A DNA stretch of 64,000 nucleotides from Serinus canaria (Eukaryota; Chordata; Aves; Passeriformes; Fringillidae): NCBI RefSeq assembly GCF_022539315.1, contig NC_066313.1, forward strand, positions 64,979,934-65,043,933, in the 5' to 3' direction. How positions within the stretch are numbered: position 1 is the stretch's first letter; every line of letters begins with the position of its first letter. The notes below the pieces were generated by a model. The model ran no database searches, was not told where the DNA came from, and saw only the letters and a list, made by a program, of their open reading frames with translations. Both the position numbers and the translations under genes were made by a program. Of the stretch, positions 38,770 through 49,007 are shown piece after piece.

Positions 38770-38870
38770 TTTTTTTCCCCCCATAGCGTGTTATATAGTC
38801 CGATTTTTCTCCCCATACAGCATTACGCTCCGATTTTCCCCTCCACAGAGCGCTATACTTTATACTTTTT
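38770..38870 (+). repeat. Decayed ~30-bp tandem repeat (3 units)
   Basis: Three degenerate units start near 38779, 38811 and 38841. Each carries CCCCATA or CTCCACA, then AGCG/AGCATT, and units one and two share CCGATTTT at 38800 and 38830, exactly 30 bases apart. On the minus strand the same periodicity gives a recurring 10-residue pattern (ALWRGKSE, AVWGEKSD, TRYGGKKK) that reflects the DNA repeat, not a protein. Confidence 0.6.
38858..38864 (-). promoter_or_regulatory. Candidate TATA box (minus strand)
   Basis: CTTTATA on the plus strand reads TATAAAG on the minus strand. It lies at the left border of the CpG island, inside the last unit of the degenerate tandem repeat. A minus-strand start would be near 38830. 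Evidence is the motif only. Confidence 0.25.
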
Positions 38871-39191
38871 TGATATTTGTTTTTATCTATTAATTGCCCG
38901 GCCCCGAATGCGCACGGGGGCCGCCCGCCCCCACCCACACCCCCCCCCGGGGACGGCAGCACAAAGGGCTGGGCGCTCCCAGCCCGCTGCTCATCACTAC
39001 CCGCTTATCGCTTTTTATTTCCCCCCCTCGCTTTTTTCACCGCCACCCCCACCCCTTTTTTCCCCTCCTAGAGCCTCAGCGGGAAAGTTGAGGGAAAAGT
39101 TCGGGCCGGCGCCTAGCACCCTACCCCGGTATCGCTGCCGCCGGGGCACCGGCAGGGATGGAGGCAGGCGGGAGGAGGGGATGGATGGAGC

Positions 39192-39216
39192 GGGGGAGGG
39201 AGCGGGGGAGGGAGGG
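39192..39216 (+). other. G-quadruplex-forming tract
   Basis: Five G-runs of at least three (GGGGG, GGG, GGGGG, GGG, GGG) separated by 1-3 bases. They satisfy the usual four-run G4 pattern on the plus strand. Confidence 0.75.
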
Positions 39217-39631
39217 CACCGCCGTTAACCCCCGGGTGGCCCCGGCGGCGCCGGGGGAAGTGGGGGGGCCGCCCTGCCCTGCCCCCCCCTCCTGTTCTTT
39301 AAAATTATTTAACTTCAGTATAGGAGCGGTATTTTGTTTGTTTGTTTTTTTAAAGAGAGGCTGGCTGGGACAGCAGCGGCAAAACCCACACACATCAGCC
39401 GTTTATCCTGCTAAGAAAGGGAATCGGCACAGACCTGAGCAGAAGCGGCAGAGCAGGAGAAGAAACTGTTTCCTTCCCTGACACAGGGTCTGTGTCTGTC
39501 TGTCCGCCCGCCCCGCGCTCCCCGGGCAGTGCCCCGCGCACTCGCACCCCGCACCGGCGGAGGCAGCCGGCGGCCGTCCCCGGGAAATGAATGGGGGCAG
39601 CCCGGGGAGCCGCGGCGCTCGCTCGCCTCCG

Positions 39632-39643
39632 ACTTACCCGCGT
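39632..39643 (-). other. Strong minus-strand splice donor, putative exon 1 end
   Basis: On the minus strand the sequence reads GTGACGCGG|GTAAGTCGG, a full match to the intron side of the U2 donor consensus. The last exon base would be 39638 and the first intron base 39637. The exon would lie to the right, inside the CpG island, with the intron running left through the CpG-poor, A-rich half of the window. The exon has no convincing start codon in a conserved frame, so it is probably 5' untranslated. The gene is not identifiable because no downstream coding exon is recognised. Confidence 0.5.
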
Positions 39644-39650
39644 CACATGA
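39643..39650. promoter_or_regulatory. M-box / MITF-TFE type E-box
   Basis: TCACATGA (TCATGTGA on the minus strand) matches the 8-bp motif preferred by the MITF/TFE bHLH-ZIP factors. It lies five bases upstream of the minus-strand exon end at 39638. Motif evidence only. Confidence 0.35.
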
Positions 39651-39856
39651 TGAGCCCGGGCAGGGTGGGCCGGGGGTGGAGGCTCCCGGCGCCGCCTGGC
39701 CGCGCCTCGCGTGGGGCCGCCGCGACACCCCGCCGGCCGCTCAGACAAAGGGTCCAGACCGGTGTCCCCCTCCCCAGCTACCGGCCCCTGCTCCGGCCAC
39801 GGCGGGCGCCGGTGGCGTCGCTGGCATGCGGCGCGTCCCCGCCCCCACCGGCAGCC

Positions 39857-39884
39857 GGGCGGAGGGAGGGGAGGGAGGGAGGGG
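39857..39884 (+). other. G-quadruplex-forming tract
   Basis: Six G-runs of three or four bases separated mostly by single A residues (GGGAGGGGAGGGAGGGAGGGG core). A strong plus-strand G4 candidate within the island. Confidence 0.8.
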
Positions 39885-39974
39885 CCGCGCCCCCGCCCCG
39901 CGGCCGCCCCGGTGCGCCGCCCGCCCCGCCCCGGGGGGTGGGGACGGGAACGCCCGGCCGCGCCTCCCCCTCCC

Positions 39975-40016
39975 GGCCCCGGCCCCGGCCCCGGCCCCGG
40001 CCCTGGCCCCGGCCCG
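39975..40016 (+). repeat. GGCCCC hexanucleotide array, ~6 units
   Basis: Four perfect GGCCCC units (39975-39998), one GGCCCT (39999-40004), one GGCCCC (40005-40010) and a GGCCCG. The minus strand reads GGGGCC. It lies inside the CpG island, upstream of the minus-strand donor at 39638, so it is either in the promoter or in the 5' untranslated exon. It gives Gly-Pro repeats in one plus frame and one minus frame, and Pro-Ala and Pro-Arg in the others. Confidence 0.9.
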
Positions 40017-40449
40017 GCCGCGGGGAGGGGCAGGGCAGCGGGGCGCCGCGGGGAGGGGCCGGGCGCGGCTGGCTGCGGGGGCGCCGCGGGGAGGCCCGGG
40101 GCGAGGGGGCGCCGAGGGCGGGGCGGGGTAAAGAGGCGCCGGGGGAAGCTCAGCGGGGTGCGGGGCCGTGGGGGAGCCCGCGGGGAACTCGGGGCTCTGG
40201 GAGCGCCGAGGGGACAGTGAGGGGGGCGAGGCGCTGGGGACGCCTGGGGGAGCCCCGGGGGTACAAGGCGCAGGGGAGCAGAGGGGCGCTCCGAGGGATC
40301 GGCGCGGGGCGGTGTCAGCGCTGAAGGGGCCCGGGGAACACGCGGTAGCGACCCTGAGGGGCGTCCCGGGAGAAAGGACACACTAGGCGGTGTGTCCGGC
40401 CCGGGCCGCGCCGGCGGAGGGTCTGGCCGGGCCCGGCCCCGGCCCCCGC

Positions 40450-40461
40450 CGTTACCTGGGG
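40450..40461 (-). other. Second minus-strand splice donor in the island
   Basis: Minus strand reads ATCCCCAG|GTAACGG with the exon ending at 40456. It could be the end of an alternative first exon starting in the AT-richer flank near 40.5-40.6 kb. The donor is good (CAG|GTAAC), but support is sequence-only. Confidence 0.35.
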
Positions 40462-40564
40462 ATAAACGCTGCAAGCCTTTCCCTTCTCTTTTATTTTGTT
40501 TTCTTCGCGCAGCCAGACTGCAGCTCGTGAGAAGTATGCGAGGCGTGGGGTTGTGGGTTTTGGG

Positions 40565-40578
40565 TTTTTTTTTTTTTT
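40565..40578 (+). repeat. Poly(T) run at the island edge
   Basis: T14 immediately right of the CpG island. Confidence 0.85.
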
Positions 40579-41104
40579 GGTCAGCGCTCGTAAGCCCGAG
40601 TCGCGCCCCTGCAAACTGAGAACTTCCTTTATGGGGAAGATTTTTTCTCACGTAAGGACTGAGGATACTGGGTTCTAAAGGTTTTAATAACAACATACAG
40701 AGGGACAGATTCCATAACCTTAAAGTTTTTTTTTAAACACAGAGGCTTTGTTACATTCATGTTTTGAAAGAAGAACTTTCAGAACCTTAGGAAACAGAAA
40801 TATAAACCCTAAGAGTCAGCTAAACCTTTAGAAGCAAATCTCTGTTTCTTTTCACAAGCATTCTTAAAGGTGTTTACACTGAGAAGTATTTTGGTGGAAA
40901 GATCCTGGTCCATGCCTGGGCAGTGTTGAAACTATTAAGCTGGCCTGACGGGCTACCTAGGGATTCTCTTGCCTTGGGAGAGCCTTTTGTTAATGTAGAG
41001 CTGATGTGGCTGTTTTCTGCCTCCTCCCCTGTGGTTGGTGTTGCATAAAGTAAACACGGTGTGGCCGGAGCACAGGTGAGCTTTGACCAGCGCTGCCTGT
41101 TTAG

Positions 41105-41221
41105 ATGGTTTCTGGCCATGGTCGGAGGCCATTCAATTTAAGGAAGCTTAATAGCTTTTTGAATAATCAGGATGTTGTGCTGGCCCCTGGCAGAAGCCAT
41201 GGTCAGATCAAGTACAAAACA
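41105..41221 (+). other. Candidate first coding exon on the plus strand (unproven)
   Basis: An ATG at 41105, directly preceded by an in-frame TAG, opens 39 codons with no stop (MVSGHGRRPFNLRKL... ending GQIKYKT). The frame reaches the donor AAAACA|GTAAGTTC exactly in phase 0. The segment lies about 0.6 kb right of the CpG island, where the first coding exon of a divergent gene would be expected. The start context is only fair (T at -3, G at +4). The amino-acid sequence is basic and I cannot match it to a family. A 39-codon frame and one good donor can arise by chance. Confidence 0.3.
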
Positions 41222-43076
41222 GTAAGTTCTTTATGAGTCCCGCCCCTTATTCTCTCAAATTCACAGTCAGCTCAACAGTTCCTGAGAGTCCCAGTCATAA
41301 CAATTATTGGGTAAATAAAAAGCAAAAAAAGGGATGGATCTCGTGTCTAGAGGTTGGCCTGTCATGTGAAGGTGTTTGTAAATGCCCGTACAGCTTGTGT
41401 ATTTACACAGAAAGACAGGCGGAGCGCAGGTAAATAATTGCTGCTAAAATGCTATTACTTTCAGTAAATGCAAACTAATATTTGCTGCTCATCACAACAT
41501 TTACTGAGGAAGCCAGAAGAAGCAGAACCTTTGTTTGTTCCCAAAGAGGATTTCATGCCAGCTGCCAGAAATATGTCTATTCATCTCTTTCCTTGTAATG
41601 ATCCTCTGCCTTCTCTTGGTAGAAATGTTTTGGATAATATAACTCTTCACTATTTGTCTCTCCATCTTACCTCTATTTCCACAAGGGGAAAAAAAAGGGA
41701 GAATAGTAAATAAGAAACTTTAAAATGGCTATAAACAGAAATATATGTCTCCACAAGACATAAAGGGGATTAGGCATAATTTGCTATTGTAATGTTGCCT
41801 CTGGTCTACATTTCCTTTGGAAAAAAGTGAGCAGAGAGTTAAAATACAGTCTAATGACCCAAGCAACATATTTCCTTATGCTAGGAGTTTAGATCAGAAC
41901 CAGCTCCAGCTACTCCCGGTAAGTTACATATGTGATTCATTAGATTTCACCCGAGTCAAAAGTTAACGTTGTAACACTTGTTTTAAAAGATAAAATATGC
42001 AATCCCATAGGAAGCGGGCTACTATGGAAGACAGCTGGAAACATTCCCTGACAGATGTATAGCTTATATTCAGATTTATCAATAAAAAAATGTATTAACA
42101 ACATTCATCCTTCTTAACCACTTGGAACAGGGAGCACTGAGTGTTCTGCAGGAAAAAACTGGTTTCTACCTACCGAGGTTAAAGGATTAATGAATACTTG
42201 GCACATGAAAAATGAATAGTGATAGCAAGAAGAAGATTGCATGTAGACAGTCTGATAAGGTGGGTAACAGAGAAACATCACATTACACACATTGCTGTGC
42301 CCTGAGAAAAAGACAAAGCTCATTTCCATTGAATTTCAGATAAAATATTTTAAAACTTCAATATTTATTTTGTCATACTTAGAAATATTTTATTCATTTA
42401 TATGAAATATCTAAAGAAATCATCTGGAAGAGGGGTTGGCTGACTGACATTGGGTGATAAAATTTGCTCTTTGTGAGTTTCATTATGTGCTATGTTGGCT
42501 GTTTACATGGTCTATTGCCTGCTACTAAAAACTATTACCCATATACATGAATTTGCAGGGCAGTATCTAAAGCAAAAAAATATGTGGCTACATTTGTGAG
42601 AGGAATGTATTACATTATTATATACCAATAGATTGATACAGAAATAGGGATATTACACATTAGTATTTGATATATAACACAGATTTATAGAGAAATGTAG
42701 TTCTCAATCACAAGCTTTTATGGAAAACATGTCCTACTAAATCACCATCTTGCCTCACTCCATACACCTGACCCCTCTGTTTCCAGTCTCCTCTAGCTTA
42801 ACAAAACTGAGAGTATATAGTCTGTTTGAAAGTGTTCTGGCTTACATTTTAACACAGAAATACTTTGAAGGCATTTAGTATTTCTCAAGATTTAGAAAGT
42901 TTTTTTTTATTCTTTTTTTTCCCTTGAAAGAAGAAACTTTAATTATATTTCCTCTGAATCAACAGGACTTTTCAGCATTTTTTCAGAAACATAGCCCTAA
43001 ATTTTGAAACAGGAACCCTAACAGTGCATTGACATATATTATTCTATAATTAGAAATTTGTACTTTTGAAACCAGG

Positions 43077-43110
43077 AGAACAAATCAGTCCACAGAACAA
43101 ATCATTCCAC
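43077..43110 (+). repeat. 17-bp tandem duplication
   Basis: AGAACAAATCAGTCCAC (43077-43093) and AGAACAAATCATTCCAC (43094-43110) differ at one base. Confidence 0.85.
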
Positions 43111-44022
43111 AGACCATTTTTGGTTGCTTGTTTTTTCTACAGCTCAACAAGTGTGTTTATATGTGATTTTAGACTTGTTCTGTAGTTCTTCTCCAATTCT
43201 GCCCTATTACCTACAGAGCAGTACTACTGAATCACTTTCTTTGAGTCCCACTGCTCTTTCCAGTCTTCCTGTCTTCCCCTAATGGAGTTTCCTAAAACTT
43301 ACCAAAAACAAGGTACTACAAAATCTCCCCTAACTGTTCCTCATCCTCTCATCTCTCTTATTTTTGTTCTCCACTGATACAAAATTTTCTTCATTGTCTT
43401 CTTTGTTTTATAATTTTGTCTCAGATCCTAGACCATGTGCAGACAAATAATACTGGTCAATGCAATTTAGCAATTTAGCAACTTCTACCTTTAGGCATGC
43501 ATTAAGGTTATTTTTTTATTAATAACCAATCGTTTTTCAAAATGGAGAATGGCACCACCAGCAGAGAGCACACTGGAACCTCAGAACAAAAGAAAACAGA
43601 AAATCAATAGCATATTTTAACAATGTCTGCCTGAAACACATAAAAATACTTCTGAAATATATCAGTAATATGCTGAATATTGAGAAATTTTGTAATTTAA
43701 ATTAACGCCAGTTAGAAAAAAAAAATCACTTAAGTACCTATTGTTTATTCCATTTCAGATTGTATTCAGTTTTCTAATTCAAATAACACACACACAAAAA
43801 AAATCAACCTTACTACCCAAACCAAAACCTAAATGCATTTTTATTTGGGATGCATGGTTAGACAAAAGCTTTAACAAATTACATGATGCATTTTAGAAGA
43901 CAGATTGTGTTCATTTGCTGAACTTAGAGAAACCTTTGGCTTGACAGATAATCAATTCAAATACCTACAGCTGAGGGATTGTGTTACTAATTCCTTTCAC
44001 AAGCCTTCCCTTTTGGATACAG

Positions 44023-44082
44023 GCAAATAAACGTGTTTTCTTTGCCAAGGAATTGACCACACCAGCAGATACAACCTTTCAG
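44023..44082 (+). other. Candidate plus-strand exon (unproven)
   Basis: A long pyrimidine-rich acceptor (CCTTCCCTTTTGGATACAG|) is followed by 60 nt (20 codons, phase 0 to 0; begins ANKRVFFAKEL, ends DTTFQ) and the donor TTTCAG|GTATGG. Both splice signals are good and the length is a whole number of codons. The peptide is not recognised. As an isolated pseudoexon it would not be surprising. Confidence 0.25.
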
Positions 44083-44889
44083 GTATGGTTGCTGCCTTGT
44101 AATCCAGCCTGTAATCATCTGCCAAGTGCTTCCTCCACTCTTTCTCCATTCAACTGGTCTAAAGCTCAACATGAATGTGTGGACCTTGCCCCTTTTATCT
44201 GACAGCTGCCATCAAGCATGAGAGTACAGACTCTTTTGGGCCAGGACATCAACTTCTGTTTCTTTGAATCTACTTAGGAAGTGTTTCAACATTCATGGCA
44301 CTCTGCCATCGAATGCTAGGCTTTGTAGTCAACTTCTAGGTGGCCATTAACCAAAGCAGTCAGTCTAAAATGTGGAAGCAGAGCTATCAAGTATCAGGTT
44401 GCATTTCACGCACCTCGCTCAAACATCAGCGCTAGTATTCCTTGGGTATGAATGTTGAAAATTTTGTTTGGACACCGTGTCTTTTTTTTGTATGCCGTAT
44501 AAACAAATTGTTTGTTCTTAAACAGGCTATCAGGAAATCTTTCCTTCAGCCCACTGACATTAAACTCCCCCCCTAAAAATACACGACCTAGCTCATTGCA
44601 TAAATGGTAATGTTAGTGTAAACAATGAAGACTCTATGGTACAATAAAATTATATAACGGAGAGTAGTTCAGTTACACTGCACAAGAGAGGAAAATTATA
44701 ATCTGATATAATTAATAGGTGTGTGTTTTTCTCCAGGGACAGAGATCAAAATATTCAGTTTGCCAGATTTAGACTAGCAATGTTGCCAAGACACATATTC
44801 TAGGAAAGTGGGGCCACAAAGTATTAATGCTTCACTCCCTTGATCCAAATGCTTTGTGCCCTTTTTATAACCTTGAACTGAGATCATGC

Positions 44890-44905
44890 TTTTTTTTTTT
44901 TTTTT
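44890..44905 (+). repeat. Poly(T) run, 16 bp
   Basis: T16 followed by CCC. Simple repeat. Confidence 0.9.
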
Positions 44906-45590
44906 CCCTTTTAAACTTGCCTTCTTTCAGAAAGAGCCCTTAAAGGCTTATGATCTTATTCAAAATCCAGAAGAACAGGAGGAACATTTCCTTATTTAGT
45001 ATTATCTGAGACTGGCAAAATTTAATAGGGAGTAGGAAGTCATCAAAGGACATGTTCTGGGGAAGGTTTGATATGGGCATGTATTTAATGTTTGGTTATC
45101 ATTTTTGGAAAATCCAAACAAAAAAATGGAGATGAGCGCTTCCTGTCTCTGAACACTATATCAATGCAATGCCCATGAATGGAATGGATTGCTTTGGATT
45201 TTCCTTTCAAAACTCTGTAGTTTGTAGCTGAATTTATGAACCTAAATACCATCCTAATAAAATTTCTTATGTTATTTAAGATCTCTGTTCAATTCCATGA
45301 TCTCAGCTCCTTGCATTAAACACCGTGTTGTTGGGTTGTTTTGGAGACAAAATAAAAAAAGGGGTCATCGCTTAAACTACTTTATAAGGAGAGGCACACA
45401 GTAGTCTCATATGATCATTAGAGCTACTGCATTTCTCATGGTAAGATAGAGACATAGCAAAAGACTTTCCCAATTTTCCCCGTAACTCCCACTGTCTTGT
45501 GTTCTCTATGGCTCCTGGTAATTTTGTGTTCCACTACATCTTTGTAAAACCAATGATGTCTAATTTGTTCCCTGTGCATGGCTTCCATAG

Positions 45591-45788
45591 GCTCCAAAGG
45601 AAGTTCTGCATGTTAAAGACCTGAAGAAGAAGATTCAAAGCCAAAAAGTAATGTTTCAGAAACAGCTGGGGGTAGTGCACAGGAATAAAGAGCATTCTGC
45701 AGTCAGGTTAGCAAAGGAAAGCATTCAGCTGGACATGGATTTTGCATCTAGTAGGCAGCCAAAATTACCTGGGATATCTTCTTTGCAG
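45591..45788 (+). other. Candidate plus-strand exon, 66 codons (unproven)
   Basis: An acceptor (CCTGTGCATGGCTTCCATAG|) precedes 198 nt open in only one frame, phase 0 to 0, ending at TTTGCAG|GTATTATC. A stop follows three codons into the putative intron. The peptide is hydrophilic, with a lysine/glutamine-rich, potentially coiled-coil stretch near its start (EVLHVKDLKKKIQSQK). I do not recognise it. It is the longest of the exon-like segments on this side and joins in phase to 44023-44082. The chance that some 66-codon window is open in 23 kb is high, so this is only a candidate. Confidence 0.28.
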
Positions 45789-46149
45789 GTATTATCGTAA
45801 CAATCTTTCATGCTTTTCTGGACAAATTTTAGGTATAACAAATATTTTCAATAACTTGTGGGTTTTATCCAAGTTGTTTTAAATTTAGCAAAGTTCTTTG
45901 TTCTCCATAGAGGTGTTAAATAAATTACAACAGAATAAATCTCCCAATACATAAGCACTTAGATGTTTTCTCTTTATTCATACAGCATTCCTCCTCTCCA
46001 TCTTACAGATGCTTTCTGGTGTTACTAAAGCATTCATGTTGATAACTTGATTTCAAGTCCATTCAACTTGGCTTTTCCAGCACCAGAAACTCTTGGATTT
46101 AGGAAGCATTTACCCAGCATCAAGAATGGAAGAGATTAAGAATTAGATT

Positions 46150-46778
46150 AGAAATGGGGCAGAGCTCTGGGGAAAGGGACCTGCAGGTGGAACATGAGTC
46201 TGCAGTTCCCTGGCAGCCAGGAGGGCCTGGGGTGCATCAGGCACAGCATCACAGCCAGGCAAGGGAGGGGATTGTCCCGCTCTGCTCTGCACTGGGGCAG
46301 CCTCACTTCGAGTGCTGGGGGCACTTTTGGGCACCACAATTGAAGACATTAAGCTATTAGAGAGGATCCAAAGGAGGGAGACAAGGATAGATGCTGAGGC
46401 CACTTGTTCTGTTCTGCCTGGAGAAGAGGAGGCTGGGGGAGAACTCACTGCAGTCTGCAACTTCCTTGTGAGGGGAAACAGAGGCTTAGGTACCACTCTT
46501 GTGACCAGTGACAGGGCTCAAGGAAATGACATTAGCTGAGTCAAGGGAGTTTTAGGTTGAGTGTCCGGAAAAAGGTTTGTCTCTCAGAGGGCACTTGAGC
46601 ACTGGAACAGGCTCCCCAGGGAAGTGATCACAGCACCATGGCTCTCTGAGCTCAAGAAGTGTTTGGAAAAACTCTCAGGCACATGATGTGACTCTTGGGG
46701 TTTCCTGTGCAGGGCCAGGAACTGGACTTGGTGATTCTGATGGGTCTCTTTCAAATCAGCACATTCTATGTTTCTGTG
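46150..46778 (+). mobile_element. CR1 LINE 3' fragment, plus orientation
   Basis: About 630 bases align in order with the CR1 ORF2 C-terminal and 3' untranslated region. Recognisable blocks are GGCCTGGGGTGCATCA, the CTCTGCTCTGC...GGGGCAGCCTCACTTCGAGTG block, GAGAGGATCCAAAGGAGGG, CTGGAGAAGAGGAGGCT, GCACTTGAGCACTGGAACAGGCTCCCCAGGGAAGT (46593-46627), and a terminal CATTCTATGTTTCTGTG. It is 5'-truncated. The ORF2 part is interrupted by stops and indels, so it is a dead copy. Overlapping frames on both strands at 46143-46539 are by-products of this element. The subfamily cannot be fixed by eye. Confidence 0.92.
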
Positions 46779-46859
46779 GCTGAAAATGAAAAATGGTTCT
46801 TTTCAACTCTTCTGTTATGTAATTAGGTTGGCTTGAAATGCCTGGGTTTGCACCTGAAT

Positions 46860-46884
46860 ATCATGGATGTATCCATGATCATGG
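46860..46884. repeat. Overlapping perfect palindromes
   Basis: ATCATGGAT / ATCCATGAT (9-bp arms, 2-base loop, 46860-46879) overlaps the 12-bp palindrome CCATGATCATGG (46873-46884). Sequence-level observation only. Confidence 0.7.
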
Positions 46885-47950
46885 TGATTTCTAGATAGCA
46901 TGCTTTCTTGATATGGAATGTTGATGACTCACAAGCATTAAAAGGCTTTATCTGGACTCAGTTGTACAAATCACACTACAGATGAATAAATTGAGTAAAT
47001 TTTTTTAATGAGTTATAGGGTTTTTTTTAATGCTGAATTTCACAGATTATTAACCATAGTTGTACCACTGGGTATCAATAGAACAGTCAAAAAGATCTAA
47101 GCATTATATTGTAGCAATTGCTTACTTAACATCTGGGCTTGTTTGTGTGATTTTTGTTTTTTGAACTAAGAGAATGAATTTGTTTGAGTGACTGCAAAGC
47201 TCAATAAGTACCAGTTATCAATTCTCTTTCTAATGACAACTGATGACATGATTTTTACAAATGGTTGAGCATTTGGCAAAAGCTAACCATAGAAATTGAA
47301 TGAGCTGAAAGAAACTCCAGTCTGCCCTATTGTCACTACTGAGCTGACAGATGGGAAAAAGAGGAGGAGGTTGTGATGTTCTCTCAGAAGCCCAGGGGCA
47401 CACGGCAAAATGACTGCTGAAGTGCCTTGACAGACCGTAAGTGAGAGAGCAGCAGAATTCTGAAGAGCAGACATCACCTATGTTTTGCTTTGCTACAAGC
47501 ATTACCCTGTCTACCACAGCCTTCCCAAATGGGCTGGCCAAATTCTCTGCAGAACACTTAGCACCAGAACTCATTTGAACCTCAGCAGTGGAGATAAAAT
47601 TGAATTTCCCTGACAGAAGGAGGAGCTGGAGCCAGGCTACCTCCTCCAGCAGCTGCTGGAATAGCAAGAGGGCAGTACTATCCTTACAGCTGCCCCAGGC
47701 AGGTGGCCCGAATGCCAGCATCTGCTGCTGCCCTTGACACTGTCACCTGCCTGGGCCCTATCAGCATGGCCAGGGCACTTTGCTATCCTGACCGTCTGCT
47801 GCTGTGAGCATCTGCTTGCTCTGCTGGTGCCTAAGCAGCAGGGAAAATCACCCAGTATGCAGAAAAGCCTGTAAACCCCAGAATAAGAATTGAGAAATGG
47901 GCAGTGGAAGTCTCTTGGGATAAGATCGCTCGGCTTCGCCTTTCCTTACC

Positions 47951-47968
47951 TTTTTTTTTTTTTTTTTT
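47951..47968 (+). repeat. Poly(T) run, 18 bp
   Basis: T18. Simple repeat. Confidence 0.9.
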
Positions 47969-48710
47969 AATCTCCACAATTAGCCTAATGCATCTCCTTT
48001 GGTTTTGTAAAAAGTGACTCGAGAAGTTAAAAGTACCAAACTTCAGTAGCTTTACCCATATGTGCTGCGTGCCTCAGGCTAGACAGCACATATTGGTAGC
48101 CAGACTGAGAAGAACATTTACCACATTACCTCTTCAAAACTCACTTTATTTTTCTTGTTGAGCTGGCCCCCATCCAATGTGACACTCCAGCGTGAGCAGT
48201 GTAGTGACAGCAACAGCCTCCATGGAAACACACCCGAGCATGAGGCCAGCCGTGGGGTATACAGAAAAGGCAGCTCTGTCCTTTCCTTAGTCTGTGTGGT
48301 TTTGCTCTGAAAAAGCTTTCTTTTCTTTTCTAAAGCATTATTATGAGTGCCTCTCCTATGCTATTTTGTCTTTGCTGTGTCTCTTGTAGCAGTGTAAAGT
48401 TACGCTGAACCTGAAAAACTCAGGGCTGTTTGCAAGGCATCACCATTCCTCAGCCTCAGAAACCTCCAGTCCTCTTTTACATGCTGGAGCCAGGAGGGAA
48501 CCTGGCTTTCCAACTGAGACACAAATAAATGCTGGCTGCTGTGGGTGGGGGTTTGAATGTGCACTGTGGAGTGACTGGCTCTTGCGGACAGTGCCCTGCT
48601 GGCAGCCTTGATGCTGCTGTGCCAAAAGTCCTGCTAACTGAATTCCTCTTCGTGGCAAGATGGGGAGAGCAAAGGGAAACAGCATCTCAGAATTTTCCTT
48701 GATGTCTCAG

Positions 48711-48759
48711 AATTTGACATACCCCCTGTGTCACCCAGAACAAGTGTATCGGGAAAAGG
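48711..48759 (+). other. Candidate plus-strand exon (unproven)
   Basis: Acceptor TTTCCTTGATGTCTCAG| is followed by 49 nt (begins NLTYPLCHPEQ, phase 0 in, phase 1 out) and the donor AAAAGG|GTGGGT. The out-phase matches the only open frame of the next exon-like segment at 49008. Peptide not recognised. Low confidence for the same reason as its neighbours. Confidence 0.2.
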
Positions 48760-49007
48760 GTGGGTGGAGGGGAGGTGTTAAGAAGGTTGCTCTCCCAGTA
48801 GAGTACTGGGGAGACTTTGATGATCAGGATGCCCCGAGAGCAAAACACCTCATCATCAGGGCTCTCACCATGCCTTCCTCTCCATCATACTGAAAACTCA
48901 CTCCCCAGGTAATAGCAGCATGAAAAGTTGTCTAATACCATCATAATATAATTCATTATATCATTTCCCCTTAATATTTCTCTGAACTTTTCCTTTTTAT
49001 TCCATAG

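Larger units (their letters stand above)
38880..40470. promoter_or_regulatory. CpG island promoter
   Basis: About 1.6 kb of very GC-rich, CpG-dense sequence, the only such segment in 64 kb. It carries GC boxes (CCCCGCCCC-type at 39837, 39891 and 39924; GGGCGGGGCGGGG at 40116-40128), several G-quadruplex tracts and a GGCCCC array. The island faces leftward splice donors at 39638|39637 and 40456|40455. The long frames here (up to 433 codons, Pro/Arg/Ala/Gly-rich) are open on both strands because stop codons are rare in GC-rich DNA; they are not called as genes. The island is most likely the promoter and 5' untranslated exon region of a minus-strand gene, possibly bidirectional. Confidence 0.88.
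41222..46149. other. Non-coding or intronic region right of the island
   Basis: AT-rich with T-rich pyrimidine tracts on the plus strand. Apart from the exon-like segments listed separately I recognise nothing. It includes a 17-bp tandem duplication at 43077-43110 and a T16 run at 44890-44905. Two further small exon-like segments (41885-41918 and 42131-42177) have acceptors and donors in compatible phases but are too short to weigh. Confidence 0.5.

Noticed and set aside
39975..40016. The window is the bird C9orf72 locus because of GGGGCC repeats
   Set aside because: No C9orf72 coding exon is recognisable anywhere in the window, and the hexamer is a common GC-rich motif.
39395..40696. 433-codon minus-strand open frame (and plus-strand frames of 169-245 codons) in the CpG island
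   Set aside because: All are Pro/Arg/Gly/Ala-rich and overlap open frames on the other strand. They include the GGGGCC array as a Gly-Pro repeat and contain no recognisable domain. They are explained by the scarcity of stop codons in GC-rich DNA.
41468..41713. 81-codon plus-strand frame near the island
   Set aside because: An in-frame stop sits between the nearest acceptor and its ATG, no good donor ends it, and the following stop is not near a terminal-exon signal.
46143..46539. Open frames of 63-117 codons on both strands
   Set aside because: They lie within the CR1 fragment at 46150-46778 and are remnants of, or antisense to, its ORF2.
47230..47721. 163-codon minus-strand frame
   Set aside because: Longest frame outside the island, but no domain, no recognisable homology and no splice or promoter context. 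Frames of this size occur by chance over 64 kb.
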